Assembly: GCF_028463845.1 (NCBI RefSeq)
Contig: NZ_CP116805.1
Coordinates: 620,001 to 684,000, forward strand
Origin: Gimibacter soli
GTDB lineage: Bacteria; Pseudomonadota; Alphaproteobacteria; Sphingomonadales; Kordiimonadaceae
Reading direction: 5' to 3'
Length of the DNA stretch: 64,000 nt
The notes below the pieces were generated by a model. The model was not told the origin of the DNA and ran no database searches. It saw only the letters and a program-made list of their open reading frames with translations. Every line of letters begins with the position of its first letter. The first letter of the stretch is position 1. A program made the position numbers and the translations under genes. Below are positions 1-8,560 of the stretch, piece after piece.

Positions 1-133
1 CATCGCCGATCACTTTTCGGGCTGCCGCCACATCGCGCGCCAGCGCCCGGACCTCCCATCCGGATTGGCCCAAGAGGTTGATCAGATTGCGCCCCAGGAA
101 TCCGGTGCCGCCGGTGACAAATGCCTTTGCCAT
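1..133 (-). CDS. NAD-dependent epimerase/dehydratase, N-terminal fragment
   Basis: Only the first 44 codons lie inside the window; the gene continues past base 1. It starts MAKAFVTGGTGFLGRNLI, which carries the GxxGxxG dinucleotide-binding turn (TGGTGFLG, residues 7-14) at the very N terminus, as in extended short-chain dehydrogenases such as sugar-nucleotide epimerases and dihydroflavonol-reductase-like enzymes. The catalytic YxxxK motif and substrate region are outside the window, so the reaction cannot be named. The gene is divergent from the DUF481 protein at 262. Confidence 0.75.
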   Translation of the reverse strand, partial: MAKAFVTGGTGFLGRNLINLLGQSGWEVRALARDVAAARKVIGD

Positions 134-261
134 GATGTTGCCGCTGCCCCCCACAAAAAAGCCGGGATTTTGCCTTGAACTTGGCCACTATCCCCATTAA
201 GCCCGGATTATAGGGCCTTCTCGTGGGGCCGCACCCTGAAAATCGAGAGGACCAACATCCG

Positions 262-1269
262 ATGCCCCCAGCCGGTCAGACCAAAGCTGCCTACCTGTTT
301 TCGTGCGCCCTTGCCGTAGCGGCGATTTCCCTTCCCGCTGCTGCCGATATCCCGCCGGGTGCCAAGTCGATGCTTTCCACCGCAGCAAAGTCGGCCGAAC
401 CCAAGGTTTTTCAGACCGTCCTGCAAACTGCACTGGCAACCTGGCCGGGTGAGCGCGAGGCGATCCTCGCCTATGCCGATGCGCTGAACACCGATCTTCT
501 GACCGAACGCCAGCACACCGAGCTTACCGAAGTGCGCGAAGAGAAGGTTGCCGCCGAAGCGGCGCAGCGCGCGCGGGGCATGGTCTATTATATCGACCCC
601 AAGCTCTGGGCCGGCCAGATCGATTTCGGTGCGGGCAAGACATCGGGTGACAGTAGCGAAACGGCAGCAACGGTTGGAGTCAGCTTCAAGCGGACTTTCG
701 GCCCCAAGTGGGAACATGCGATCAACCTGCATTTCGACTATGCCCGCAACAACGAGGTCACGACCCGCGAGAAATATCTCGGCGACTATGAGGTCCTCTG
801 GAAGAACTGGGAGAAGCTTTATCTCCTCAGCTTCACGGCTTTCGAGGTCGACCAGTTCTCGGGTTACGACTACCGCATCCTGCAGAACGTCGGTTTCGGT
901 TACGAGGTCTTCAATAATGCGATCCAGCAGCTTCGCTTTGAAGGCGGCCCCGGTGTGCGCTTCAACAAGCTGAGCCTCACGAACGGTGCAATGCCGATCA
1001 CCGGCGACACCACCGAGACCGAAATCATCGCACGTCTCGCTGCTAGCTACAGCATCCAGCTGACCGAGGATATCTCGCTCAAGGACAAGGCAAGCGTGCT
1101 GCTCGGTGGCCTGTCGTCAAGCTTCGACAATCTTGTCGAGATGACAACGCGGATCAATTCGCACCTCGCCGGCAAGGCATCTTTCCAGTTCAAGCAGGAA
1201 AGCAATGCGCCCGAAGGCACGTCCGGCACCGATACGATCACGCGCCTGTCGCTGACCTATATGTTCTGA
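262..1269 (+). CDS. DUF481 (YdiY-like) outer-membrane protein
   Basis: The product is 335 aa. It begins with a Sec signal peptide (hydrophobic core FSCALAVAAISL, likely cut after PAAA, about residue 28). A short helical segment follows, and then a region of alternating beta strands from about residue 100, typical of the DUF481 / YdiY 'salt-induced outer membrane protein' family. The chain ends in phenylalanine (LTYMF), as expected for a beta-barrel recognised by the BAM machinery. The ATG at 262 is preferred over an in-frame GTG at 223 because AGAGG lies about 11 bases upstream and the signal peptide then starts properly. Function is unknown; family members are induced by osmotic or alkaline stress in some bacteria. 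Confidence 0.8.
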   Translation: MPPAGQTKAAYLFSCALAVAAISLPAAADIPPGAKSMLSTAAKSAEPKVFQTVLQTALATWPGEREAILAYADALNTDLLTERQHTELTEVREEKVAAEAAQRARGMVYYIDPKLWAGQIDFGAGKTSGDSSETAATVGVSFKRTFGPKWEHAINLHFDYARNNEVTTREKYLGDYEVLWKNWEKLYLLSFTAFEVDQFSGYDYRILQNVGFGYEVFNNAIQQLRFEGGPGVRFNKLSLTNGAMPITGDTTETEIIARLAASYSIQLTEDISLKDKASVLLGGLSSSFDNLVEMTTRINSHLAGKASFQFKQESNAPEGTSGTDTITRLSLTYMF

Positions 1270-1282
1270 GACTTTGCCGCGT

Positions 1283-1693
1283 TCAGCGGCGGATCGGGAT
1301 TGAGCGGGTCGGGGTTTCCTCGGCCGGCCGCGTCAGGTCGATATTCAGAAGCCCGTTTTCCATGAAAGCGTCGGCGACCTCGATCCCGTCGGCGAGGACA
1401 AACTTGCGCATGAACTGACGGGCAGCAATACCCCGGTGCAGGAAGGTGCGGTCGTCGCTGTCGTCTTCCTGCCGGCCCCGGATCACCAGCTGGCGGGCTT
1501 CAAGCTGGATATCGATATCGTCCTGGGTGAAACCGGCAACCGCGAGGCTGATGCGCAGGCGGCCATCCGGCAGTTCTTCGATATTATAGGGCGGGAAACC
1601 GTCTCCCGTGCCGCGCGACGCGCTATCCAGCATCTGCTCCAGCCGTTCGAAGCCCAGCAGAAACGGGCTGTTGAACGATGAATTGCGCGGCAT
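1283..1693 (-). CDS. Hsp20-family small heat-shock protein (IbpA-like)
   Basis: The product is 136 aa. The alpha-crystallin domain runs from about residue 30 to 125 (PPYNIEELPDGRLRISLAVAGF at its start, then ENGLLNIDLTRP as the conserved GxLxI-like end of the domain), with a short C-terminal IPI motif (RSIPIRR) that in this family docks neighbouring subunits. Small heat-shock proteins hold unfolding proteins in the cytoplasm without ATP. The ATG at 1693 is chosen because GAGAGGAG precedes it by about 8 bases; an upstream in-frame start at 1726 lacks such a site. The gene is convergent with the DUF481 gene, with 13 bases between the stops. Confidence 0.88.
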   Translation of the reverse strand: MPRNSSFNSPFLLGFERLEQMLDSASRGTGDGFPPYNIEELPDGRLRISLAVAGFTQDDIDIQLEARQLVIRGRQEDDSDDRTFLHRGIAARQFMRKFVLADGIEVADAFMENGLLNIDLTRPAEETPTRSIPIRR

Positions 1694-1784
1694 CGGCTGG
1701 CTCCTCTCCCTGTTGCACCTTCCCAAAAGTGGGGCGTCAACAGGGGGACGTCAAGGTTGCACGGCGCCGAATTCGGGCCGGCGA

Positions 1785-3101
1785 TTACTCGGCGTCAGTC
1801 GGCTTCTTGCCTTCCGAAGGCTCAGGCGGGCGGATCCAGCAATCGGTGCCGTTGGCCTTCAGCGCGTTGCACAGCTCCCGCGCTTCGGCAAGGGACTTCA
1901 GCGGACCGGCATTCAGACGGTAATAGAAGCCCGACGGCTTGGTGTCGCGCGTGCCGAAATCCACTTCCGAGCGGCGCGGTTCGATGCCGTTCAGGATATC
2001 CTGGTTGGCGGCATGAAGGAGATCCCAGCCCCGGATCAGTTCCTTGACGGTGCGATAGGCGGCGATCTGCAGCGCCCAGCCTTCGGATTCGAGGAGCGGC
2101 GGGATATCGCCCTGCTGGTAAGGCTTCTTCTCGGCGACCGGTGTCGCAGGGGCGGCGGGGGCTGCTGGCATCATCTCGACCGTATCGGCCGAAGCCGGAT
2201 CGGTCACCAGCCGGTTTGCCGCCGCATCGCGGTCTTCGGTATCGGTGAGGCGCAGGTTGCCCGGGGTGGCGCCATCGGTTGCGGGCGAAATGGCCCCGAT
2301 GGCGAGCGAGCGCATGCGCTCCTCCGGTGTCAATGACTTGATGGCATTATAGAAGCCGAAAGTGTCGGCAACGGTGGCGGCATCGAGGTCGAGCCGGGCC
2401 ATCCGTTCCGCATCCTTGTCACGGCCGGCCATCAGGTAGGCGAAGGCCAGATTCTGGCGGTCACGCGGGCCGCCTTCGGCGTTCGATACGATGGGCTCAA
2501 GGATCGCGATCGCTTCGTCAGGCTGGTCCCACGCGGCCAGCACCAGCGCCTTGTTGGATTGGCCAAGCGTATCGCCGGCGCTATCGAAACTTTCGACCGC
2601 ATCATCCAGCCGTCCAAGGGCGGCGAGCGCAATGCCGCGGCCCGAACGGGGACGCCCGTCGCCGGACATCCGGTTGGAGGCTTCGGTGAAGGCGGCCAGC
2701 GCCTGATCAAACTGCCCGAGCGACAGGAAGGTCTTGCCCATGGCGTGCCAGGCATCGCCCGAGGCATTCTTGTCATCGATCAGCGAGCGCAGCACCTTCA
2801 TCGCTTCTTCGGGCGATCCGGTGGCATTCAGGCTGGCGGCAAGGCCGACCCGGGCGCGGTCGCCATCGCTGCCGCCAAGTAGCGAGCGATAAAGCGGGAT
2901 GGCGGCGGCATGATTGCCTTCCGCTGCCAGCCGGTCGGCGACATCGATAAGGCTGCCGGTGGCGCCGCTGCTTTGCATCGCGGCGGAAGCTGCCTGCACA
3001 TCGGGGGTGGCACCGGCCGAGGTAGAATGTCCGGCGCATGCGGCAAGGGTAACAAGACAAGCGCCCGTCGCCATCAGCCTGAAGGAAGAGTTTGTCGTCA
3101 T
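1785..3101 (-). CDS. TPR and SPOR domain lipoprotein
   Basis: The product is 438 aa. A lipoprotein signal (LVTLAAC, Cys at about 22) anchors it in the envelope. Residues about 60-270 form tetratricopeptide repeats (for example AWHAMGKTFLSLGQFDQALAAFTEA), a Flp-pilus TadD-like arrangement. A Pro/Ala linker follows, then a C-terminal SPOR domain (GWALQIAAYRTVKEL to about residue 425) that in this family binds denuded septal peptidoglycan. No Tad or Flp pilus genes lie nearby, so a role in cell-wall or division-site scaffolding is an inference from the SPOR domain only. It stands alone on its strand. Confidence 0.78.
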   Translation of the reverse strand: MTTNSSFRLMATGACLVTLAACAGHSTSAGATPDVQAASAAMQSSGATGSLIDVADRLAAEGNHAAAIPLYRSLLGGSDGDRARVGLAASLNATGSPEEAMKVLRSLIDDKNASGDAWHAMGKTFLSLGQFDQALAAFTEASNRMSGDGRPRSGRGIALAALGRLDDAVESFDSAGDTLGQSNKALVLAAWDQPDEAIAILEPIVSNAEGGPRDRQNLAFAYLMAGRDKDAERMARLDLDAATVADTFGFYNAIKSLTPEERMRSLAIGAISPATDGATPGNLRLTDTEDRDAAANRLVTDPASADTVEMMPAAPAAPATPVAEKKPYQQGDIPPLLESEGWALQIAAYRTVKELIRGWDLLHAANQDILNGIEPRRSEVDFGTRDTKPSGFYYRLNAGPLKSLAEARELCNALKANGTDCWIRPPEPSEGKKPTDAE

Positions 3102-3211
3102 GGTCGCTCACCTGCCTGCATTGGCGCTGCCCTTTGCGGGTCTGCCATGTTCCCGAATAGACCTAACACATTGGTCCATTAAGGTTAAGAAATATGGAAG
3201 GAAAAGACAGA

Positions 3212-3240
3212 ATGGCCGGCTCCTTTTCGGGAACGGCCAT
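3212..3240 (-). terminator. Hairpin downstream of the RHH/ParA pair
   Basis: Seven-base arms ATGGCCG and CGGCCAT enclose a loop that can itself pair (TTCC with GGA). It lies 18 bases after the stop of the RHH-like gene. The following minus-strand sequence is T-rich but not a clean T run, so it is a probable rather than certain terminator. Confidence 0.4.
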
Positions 3241-3257
3241 CCTGATCGGGTGGAGGA

Positions 3258-3653
3258 CTATTTCTTGACGGCACCGCAGAGGCAGCCGCCTTTGCCTTCT
3301 TCAGCGGCAAGCAGGGCTTCGACGGCCTCATGCATCAGCGATTGCTGGGTGACGCCGCGACCGGCGGCCAGAAGGCGCAGCTTGATGTGCGTTTCGCGGT
3401 CGACCCTCAGTGTCTTCGAGACGGGTTTCGCGGGTTCTGCCTTCACCAGCACCGGGCGCTTTTCAGCCACCGGTTCGGGCCGCGGGGCGGCACGCTCGGG
3501 CGTGCGTTCCAGCGTCAGGCGCACCGGGCTTGCACCCGTGCCGGCGGCGGGACGGGCTGTCTGCTGCGGGGTCGGCTCGAAATGGATGCCGGCAGACGGG
3601 CGTGCCTGCCCTTTGCGGGCGAGAAGCGAGGCTGTAAGGGATGCCATAGCCAT
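3258..3653 (-). CDS. Small ribbon-helix-helix-like protein, ParA partner
   Basis: The product is 131 aa. The first 75 residues are Ala/Pro-rich and probably disordered. The C-terminal part, SKTLRVDRETHIKLRLLAAGRG followed by VTQQSLMHEAVEALLAAEE, fits a short beta strand plus two helices, the pattern of ribbon-helix-helix DNA-binding proteins. It ends in an unusual GGCLCG tail with two cysteines. It starts 27 bases after the ParA gene stops, on the same strand, with AAAGGA 9 bases before the ATG. By analogy with ParA/ParG-type or VirC1-type pairs it could be the adaptor that links the ATPase to DNA; this is inference. Confidence 0.6.
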   Translation of the reverse strand: MAMASLTASLLARKGQARPSAGIHFEPTPQQTARPAAGTGASPVRLTLERTPERAAPRPEPVAEKRPVLVKAEPAKPVSKTLRVDRETHIKLRLLAAGRGVTQQSLMHEAVEALLAAEEGKGGCLCGAVKK

Positions 3654-3679
3654 CGGATTCAGTCCTTTCCCTTTTTATC

Positions 3680-4393
3680 TCAGCTCACTGCATGCAGCGG
3701 CGACCCGCCGAAAGCGGCACGGCCAAAGGTCGCGCGCGGCTGGTGCACGGTCTTGAAGCCGGCCTTCACAGGCAGGCGGCGGATACGTTCGTCGATGAAA
3801 GTCCAGAGCGCTGCGATCTCTTCCGTCGATTTGGACGAGGGGGAAGCTTCCATCACGGTGCGGCCGTCGATCATGCTGGCAGCAAAATCCTGCCGGTTAT
3901 GGATGACGGTCGGGGCCACTGCACCGTGCGCAGAAAGCGCGATGGCGGCTTCGGTCGTCAGGCGGGCCCGCGGCGTGGCGGCATTGATGACGAACACCAG
4001 AGGCTTGCCGGCGCGTTCAACCAGATCGACGGTGGCACCGGCGGCGCGCAGGTCATGCGGGCTCGGGCGTGTCGGGATGATCACGAGGTCCGACTTCGCA
4101 ACCACGGCCTGGATCGAGCGGGTGATGGCGGGCGGGGTATCGATGATCACGAGCTGGAAGTTTTCCTCACGCAGCGCGTTGAGGTCTGCCTCAAGGTCAT
4201 AAATGCTGGTTTGTGCAAAAGCGGGGTCTGCCGTCTCCCGCGCATTCCACCATGCAGCGAGGCTGCCCTGGGGATCGGTATCAATCAGCGCAACCTTGCC
4301 TGCCCCCTGCCGGACGGCTTCGACTGCGAGATGCCCCGACAAGGTCGTTTTGCCGGAGCCGCCTTTCTGCGATGACACTGCCACTACACGCAT
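3680..4393 (-). CDS. ParA/MinD-family ATPase (orphan)
   Basis: The product is 237 aa, the short ParA type without an N-terminal HTH. The deviant Walker A is SQKGGSGKTT (residues 7-16), Walker A' is VALIDTDPQGS, and the Walker B-like segment is LVIIDTPPA. Such ATPases form dynamic dimers on DNA and position plasmids, chromosomes, chemoreceptor arrays or other cargo. No parB, rep or mobilisation genes accompany it, only the small RHH-like gene downstream. It is therefore an orphan ParA with unknown cargo, not the chromosomal parAB pair. GGAGA sits 6 bases before the ATG at 4393. Confidence 0.88.
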   Translation of the reverse strand: MRVVAVSSQKGGSGKTTLSGHLAVEAVRQGAGKVALIDTDPQGSLAAWWNARETADPAFAQTSIYDLEADLNALREENFQLVIIDTPPAITRSIQAVVAKSDLVIIPTRPSPHDLRAAGATVDLVERAGKPLVFVINAATPRARLTTEAAIALSAHGAVAPTVIHNRQDFAASMIDGRTVMEASPSSKSTEEIAALWTFIDERIRRLPVKAGFKTVHQPRATFGRAAFGGSPLHAVS

Positions 4394-4549
4394 CTTAAGT
4401 CTCCAATTTGCCTGTGGGGAGCGTCTGCCAACGACTCCCGCATGAGGAAACGATACTAATTGCGTTTAAATATGGATTTAACAGATGCGGAAAATTTGGT
4501 GCGAATACTGACAAAATCGGCGGCGAGCGACCCAAGTATTTGTGGCAGC

Positions 4550-4585
4550 GGCAAAAAGAAGCCCCAGTGGTAGCACCACCGGGGC
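4550..4585 (-). terminator. Intrinsic terminator of the ferredoxin operon
   Basis: A stem of GCCCC-x-GTGGT with ACCAC-x-GGGGC (4561..4585, 3-base loop, one mismatch) is followed on the minus strand by CTTCTTTTTG. It sits about 45 bases after the ferredoxin stop codon. Confidence 0.7.
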
Positions 4586-4629
4586 CAGATCAGGGGAATT
4601 GCCGGCAGAGCCGGACGGTAGAATGATGG

Positions 4630-4950
4630 TCAATACTGGCTTTCGGGCGTGTGGACTCGCAGTCCCTCAAGCTCTGCCGAGACATTGATCTGGCAGGAAA
4701 GGCGGGAATTTTCGCGCCGGTAGTCGTTCATTTCCAGCATCGAAATTTCCATATCGCTCGGCGGTGTCAGCTTGCCGGCGAAGGCCTCGTCCACATAGAC
4801 ATGGCAGGTGGCGCAGGCACAGGCGCCGCCGCAATCGGCAAGGATGCCATCCACGCCGTTTTGCATGGCATTTTCCATCACCGAAACGCCATCCTTGGCA
4901 TCGACGATGCGTTCCTCGCCTTCCGGGTTCACGAAGATGATCTTGGTCAT
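4630..4950 (-). CDS. [2Fe-2S] ferredoxin, putidaredoxin/adrenodoxin type
   Basis: The product is 106 aa, the usual length for class I P450 ferredoxins. The cluster ligands are Cys40, Cys46, Cys49 and Cys86 (C-x5-C-x2-C-x36-C), with an extra Cys44 inside the loop (CGGACACATC). It carries single electrons from an NAD(P)H-dependent ferredoxin reductase to a P450 or other oxygenase. It overlaps the stop of the reductase gene by four bases (ATGA), so the two are translationally coupled. The only P450 in the window, at 10527, is the likely electron acceptor; this is inferred. Confidence 0.92.
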   Translation of the reverse strand: MTKIIFVNPEGEERIVDAKDGVSVMENAMQNGVDGILADCGGACACATCHVYVDEAFAGKLTPPSDMEISMLEMNDYRRENSRLSCQINVSAELEGLRVHTPESQY

Positions 4951-6215
4951 TGGGCACCTACAGTCTTGAGGGTTTTGAGGATCTCGGGGATCGGCCGGGC
5001 TTCATCGGCGACCATCGCGGCGGTCAGCGGCAGGCCGGCCTTGAGCACCTGCTTGCCGAGCATGAAGGCCTGTGCGTCGTTGATGGCATCAACCGCGATG
5101 AAGGCGTCGTCCCTGAAATAGAAGACGGCGAACTTGCCGCTTTCAGGGGTGCCACGCACCACGGTTGAGGTGTGGCCGGTGAAAAGCCCGGCGGTCTGGA
5201 TCTTGGTCGAATATTGATCGGACCAGAACCAGGGCGCGTCATAGGCCGGGCGCGGATTACCGGTAATATGGCAGGCGGCGATTTCCGCCATCTCGATCGC
5301 ATTCGGCACGCTTTCAAGCCGCAGTCGGCCTTCCTGCCCGGCGAGCGGCCGGAAGGCACAGTCACCGATGGCATAGATGGCGGGGTCTGACGTCAGGCAG
5401 TCCTCGTCGACGCTGATGCCGTTGGCGCAGGCGATGCCCGCATCCGCCGCCAGTTCCTGATTGGGCAGGACGCCGATACCGACCATCAGAAGATCGGTCA
5501 CGAAGGTTTCGCCGCCTTTCATGACGATGCCGCTGATATGGCCGTCGGCGGTTACAAAACGCTCGACCTCGGCATTCAGACGCACATCCACACCGTGGCT
5601 TTGGTGCAGCGACAGGAAATAGTCGGAAATCGCCTCGCCGGTGACGCGCGACAGAAGCCTTGGCATGCGTTCAAGCACGGTGACCGCAATGCCCGCTTCG
5701 GCCAGCACGGCTGCAGCCTCGAGCCCGATATAGCCGCCGCCCAGCAGGGTGACATGGCGCAGGTCGCCGACGCGGGCTTTCAGCGCCTTGGCGTCATCGA
5801 TGCCGCGCATCACCTGCACGCCGCGAATGCCGGTCAGTTCGTCCAGCAGGCGCGGGCGGGTGCCGGTGGCGATCACCAGCCGGTCATAGCCATGCATTTT
5901 GCCGTCAGATGTTGTTACCACCCTGGCCGCGCGGTCGATGGCGGCGGCGCGGGTGCGGGTGACGAGGGCGACCTTCTTGTCGGTGTAAAAGCTTTCGGGC
6001 TTCAGATACAGGCGCGGCTCTTCCATCTCGCCCTTCAGGAAGGCTTTCGACAGCGGCGGGCGCTGGTAGGGCGGATAGGCCTCTTCGCCGATCAGGGTGA
6101 TCGCGCCTTCAAAGCCTTTCATCCTCAGCGAATGTGCAAGCTGGATCGCCGCCTGTCCGGCGCCGATCAAAAGGATATTGTTGATGCCGGCTTCCACCAT
6201 GCCCACCTGTCCCAT
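4947..6215 (-). CDS. Ferredoxin reductase, FAD/NAD(P)-dependent
   Basis: The product is 422 aa, the size of putidaredoxin or rhodocoxin reductase. It has an N-terminal FAD-binding motif (LLIGAGQAAIQLAHSLR), a central NAD-binding motif (VTLLGGGYIGLEAAAVLAEAG spans about 145-165), an ATG motif (RLVIATGTRPR) and the second FAD motif with AIGDCAF. The C-terminal reductase domain begins at about residue 325. It passes electrons from NAD(P)H to the ferredoxin encoded directly downstream. The ATG at 6215 is used; a second in-frame ATG at 6200 is a possible alternative. Confidence 0.92.
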   Translation of the reverse strand: MGQVGMVEAGINNILLIGAGQAAIQLAHSLRMKGFEGAITLIGEEAYPPYQRPPLSKAFLKGEMEEPRLYLKPESFYTDKKVALVTRTRAAAIDRAARVVTTSDGKMHGYDRLVIATGTRPRLLDELTGIRGVQVMRGIDDAKALKARVGDLRHVTLLGGGYIGLEAAAVLAEAGIAVTVLERMPRLLSRVTGEAISDYFLSLHQSHGVDVRLNAEVERFVTADGHISGIVMKGGETFVTDLLMVGIGVLPNQELAADAGIACANGISVDEDCLTSDPAIYAIGDCAFRPLAGQEGRLRLESVPNAIEMAEIAACHITGNPRPAYDAPWFWSDQYSTKIQTAGLFTGHTSTVVRGTPESGKFAVFYFRDDAFIAVDAINDAQAFMLGKQVLKAGLPLTAAMVADEARPIPEILKTLKTVGAQ

Positions 6216-6279
6216 CTTCCGTTCCGGCTATCCTGTAACCGGTGATGGTGGGGCGGCGCCTTGCAAATCCGGCCAACTT

Positions 6280-7329
6280 TCAGGCGGCAGTTTCCTTCGC
6301 GCCTGTATGCCGACGACGATATTCGGACGGCCCGACGCCGCCCGACCAGCGGCTGAAGGCGCGGGAGAAGGAAGCGGAATCGGCAAAGCCGATCAGGTAG
6401 CCGATTTCGGTCGCCGTCATCCGTGTGGTGGTCAGATAGTCCCGCGCGAGGGTGAAGTTGCGGGCGTCCAGAAGGTCCGAGAAGGAAACCCCTTCCGCCT
6501 TCAGCCGGCGATAGAGGGTCGCTTCCGACATGCCGATATGCTGCGCCACTTTCCGCGCCGTGATGGGCGGCGCGATGCGGTTGCCATAAAGGACATATTC
6601 GACCTGGTCACCCAGCGTCTTCATCCGCTGGATTGTTTCAAACTCGCGGTCGAGGAAGGTTTTCAGGATCGGCGAAAGGCTTTCATCCAGTACCTTGCCG
6701 CGCACCCGGTTGCAGGATGCGGGGATCGAGACGCAGTTATAATCCTGCCCGAAATAAACGGGCGCCTTGATCAGCTTTTCATAAACGCGCTTGTCGGCAA
6801 GCGGTGCGTGGCGGAAATAAACACCGCTGATCGGCACCTCGCCCTCCGCGAAAATGCGGATCAGGCGCTTGGTCAGCATCAGGGAAAACTCCACGTCCTG
6901 CCGACAATCGTGATCCTTCACATGCAGCAGCTGATAGACGAACGAGGTTTCCTCATTGTCCTGCACCACCTGCGCAAAGGTCACGCCCTGCAGGATATTG
7001 ATATAGTGGCTGAGATTCTGCATCGCCTCGAGGATGGTTTTCGACGACAGGAACAGGAAGCCGATGGCGCCCAGCGTTTCGGGCCCCGCCGACCGTGCAA
7101 GATGAAGGCCGAGCGTGGGGTTGCCCGATTGCTGCGCCGCCAGTTCCATGAAGCGCAGATAGGCCTTCAGTGGCACCTCGCCGTTCGTGCGCAGCACATC
7201 CTGCGGATCGATGCCGGAAGCGCGCATCAGGGCGTCCGGATCAAGGTCATGCTCAAGGAGCGGAATCCTGAGGCTGCGGATCACGGTTGACCAGATAAGC
7301 GGCTCCAGCCGTCCTTCGCTTGCCAGCAT
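6280..7329 (-). CDS. AraC-family regulator (arabinose-binding-like sensor domain)
   Basis: The product is 349 aa. Residues about 20-210 resemble the AraC 'arabinose-binding' domain of OruR/ArgR-like regulators. The C terminus holds the double HTH (ARKVAQHIGMSEATLYRRLKAEG and the AraC signature with IGFADSASFSRAFSRWSG). A longer frame starts at 7479, but AGGCAGGGA directly before the ATG at 7329 decides for the shorter product, which also leaves room for a shared promoter. It is divergent from a second AraC regulator at 7467. It lies between the ferredoxin operon and the catabolic genes, so it is a likely local activator; the inducer is unknown. Confidence 0.85.
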   Translation of the reverse strand: MLASEGRLEPLIWSTVIRSLRIPLLEHDLDPDALMRASGIDPQDVLRTNGEVPLKAYLRFMELAAQQSGNPTLGLHLARSAGPETLGAIGFLFLSSKTILEAMQNLSHYINILQGVTFAQVVQDNEETSFVYQLLHVKDHDCRQDVEFSLMLTKRLIRIFAEGEVPISGVYFRHAPLADKRVYEKLIKAPVYFGQDYNCVSIPASCNRVRGKVLDESLSPILKTFLDREFETIQRMKTLGDQVEYVLYGNRIAPPITARKVAQHIGMSEATLYRRLKAEGVSFSDLLDARNFTLARDYLTTTRMTATEIGYLIGFADSASFSRAFSRWSGGVGPSEYRRRHTGAKETAA

Positions 7330-7361
7330 TTCCCTGCCTTTCGTGCCATCTCGCCCTAATG

Positions 7362-7398
7362 TGATAGAATATATCATCAGATTGATAGAGATAATCAA
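7362..7398. promoter_or_regulatory. Two tandem palindromes between divergent AraC genes
   Basis: TGATA-N5-TATCA (7362..7376) is followed five bases later by TTGAT-N7-ATCAA (7382..7398). Both lie in the 137-base gap between the two divergent AraC-family genes, in an otherwise A+T-rich stretch. They are candidate operators for one or both regulators. Confidence 0.5.
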
Positions 7399-7466
7399 GC
7401 GAACTGTCACAAGCCCTTCATACTCGACACCATGGCCGTGGGGGCCTTGCGTGAAGGGGAAGAAGA

Positions 7467-8474
7467 ATGCGTGCAGCATTTGTCAATGCATCCGCGCTTG
7501 GTGACTGGAAAGGCGTGCTGGCGCAGCGCGGCCTCGATTATTCACAGATCGATGCACTGCTGAAGGTGCCGAACACCATGGGCGATACCTACGGTCATCA
7601 GGTGATCGATCTTCGCAAATTTGTGGAAACCGTGGAAACTGCGGGCAAGATCAAGAACCGTTCGGGCATGTCCTGGTCGGTGGGGCTTGCCTCCAACTAT
7701 GCCAAACGCGGCAAGGTGGGGCATGCGATCCTCGGCTCCCGCACGCTTGGTACGGCGTTTCACCGGCTCGTCAAATATTATCCGCTCATTCAGGATCACA
7801 CCGACCTCAACCTGAAGGTCGGCGAAAGCTGGACGACGCTTGGCTACCGCATCCTCGATCCCGATATCTGGCCGCGGACCGAAGACGCGCTCTATTCGCT
7901 TGGTGTCTTTGCCTCGTTCGTGAAAACGGTGGCGCCGGACGCCTGGAACAGCGTTGAAATCTCGGTCGAGGCCGACAAGGACCTCATCCGCAACGACCTG
8001 TCGGACGTGGTGCAGACGAACGTGATTTACGGCGCCGAATCGAACGCCATCCGCTTCCCGACGCAGCTGATGAACCGCGATTTCGGCCTGTTGCCGGCGG
8101 TCGATAATGACGCGATCAACCGCCTGTCGCGGCTCCTCACCGAGAAGACCCGCAAGCTGCCGATGAGCGACCGGACCCGCCACCTGATCTTCCAGGGCCT
8201 GAGCGTGGGCCGGGTCAATCAGGATCATGTTGCAAAGGAACTTGGCGTGTCGCGCCGCACGCTTCGCCGCAAGCTGGCGGTTGAAGGTGAAAGCTTCCAG
8301 TCGATCCTTGACGAATGCCGCATCCGCGCCGCGATGCTGGAGTTCCGGGTGAGCCCCGGCCAGTCGCTTTCGGAAATGGCGCTGAAGCTCGGTTATTCCG
8401 AACACAGCACTTTCTCCCGCGCTTTCATGCGCTGGGCCGGGATCGCGCCGCAAGAGTTCCGCAAGCTGATGTAG
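7467..8474 (+). CDS. AraC-family regulator
   Basis: The product is 335 aa. The N-terminal sensor region (about 15-200) has the arabinose-binding-like fold of the neighbouring regulator but little direct identity with it. The C-terminal HTH_18 domain reads HVAKELGVSRRTLRRKLAVEG and MALKLGYSEHSTFSRAFMRWAG. AAGGGGAAGAAG lies just before the ATG. It is followed by a strong intrinsic terminator and is thus probably monocistronic. With two different AraC proteins side by side, separate control of two branches of the island is possible. Confidence 0.88.
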   Translation: MRAAFVNASALGDWKGVLAQRGLDYSQIDALLKVPNTMGDTYGHQVIDLRKFVETVETAGKIKNRSGMSWSVGLASNYAKRGKVGHAILGSRTLGTAFHRLVKYYPLIQDHTDLNLKVGESWTTLGYRILDPDIWPRTEDALYSLGVFASFVKTVAPDAWNSVEISVEADKDLIRNDLSDVVQTNVIYGAESNAIRFPTQLMNRDFGLLPAVDNDAINRLSRLLTEKTRKLPMSDRTRHLIFQGLSVGRVNQDHVAKELGVSRRTLRRKLAVEGESFQSILDECRIRAAMLEFRVSPGQSLSEMALKLGYSEHSTFSRAFMRWAGIAPQEFRKLM

Positions 8475-8504
8475 TGCAGCATCCCGCAGCATGACCGCAA
8501 TCGC

Positions 8505-8527
8505 AAAGCCCGCTCCGGCGGGCTTTT
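8505..8527 (+). terminator. Intrinsic terminator after AraC gene
   Basis: A perfect 9-bp stem (AAAGCCCGC with GCGGGCTTT) and a 4-base loop are followed by a T run, 30 bases after the stop codon at 8474. Confidence 0.85.
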
Positions 8528-8560
8528 CTATGCTGGCGTGAAACTGCCAGGAGACATTTC

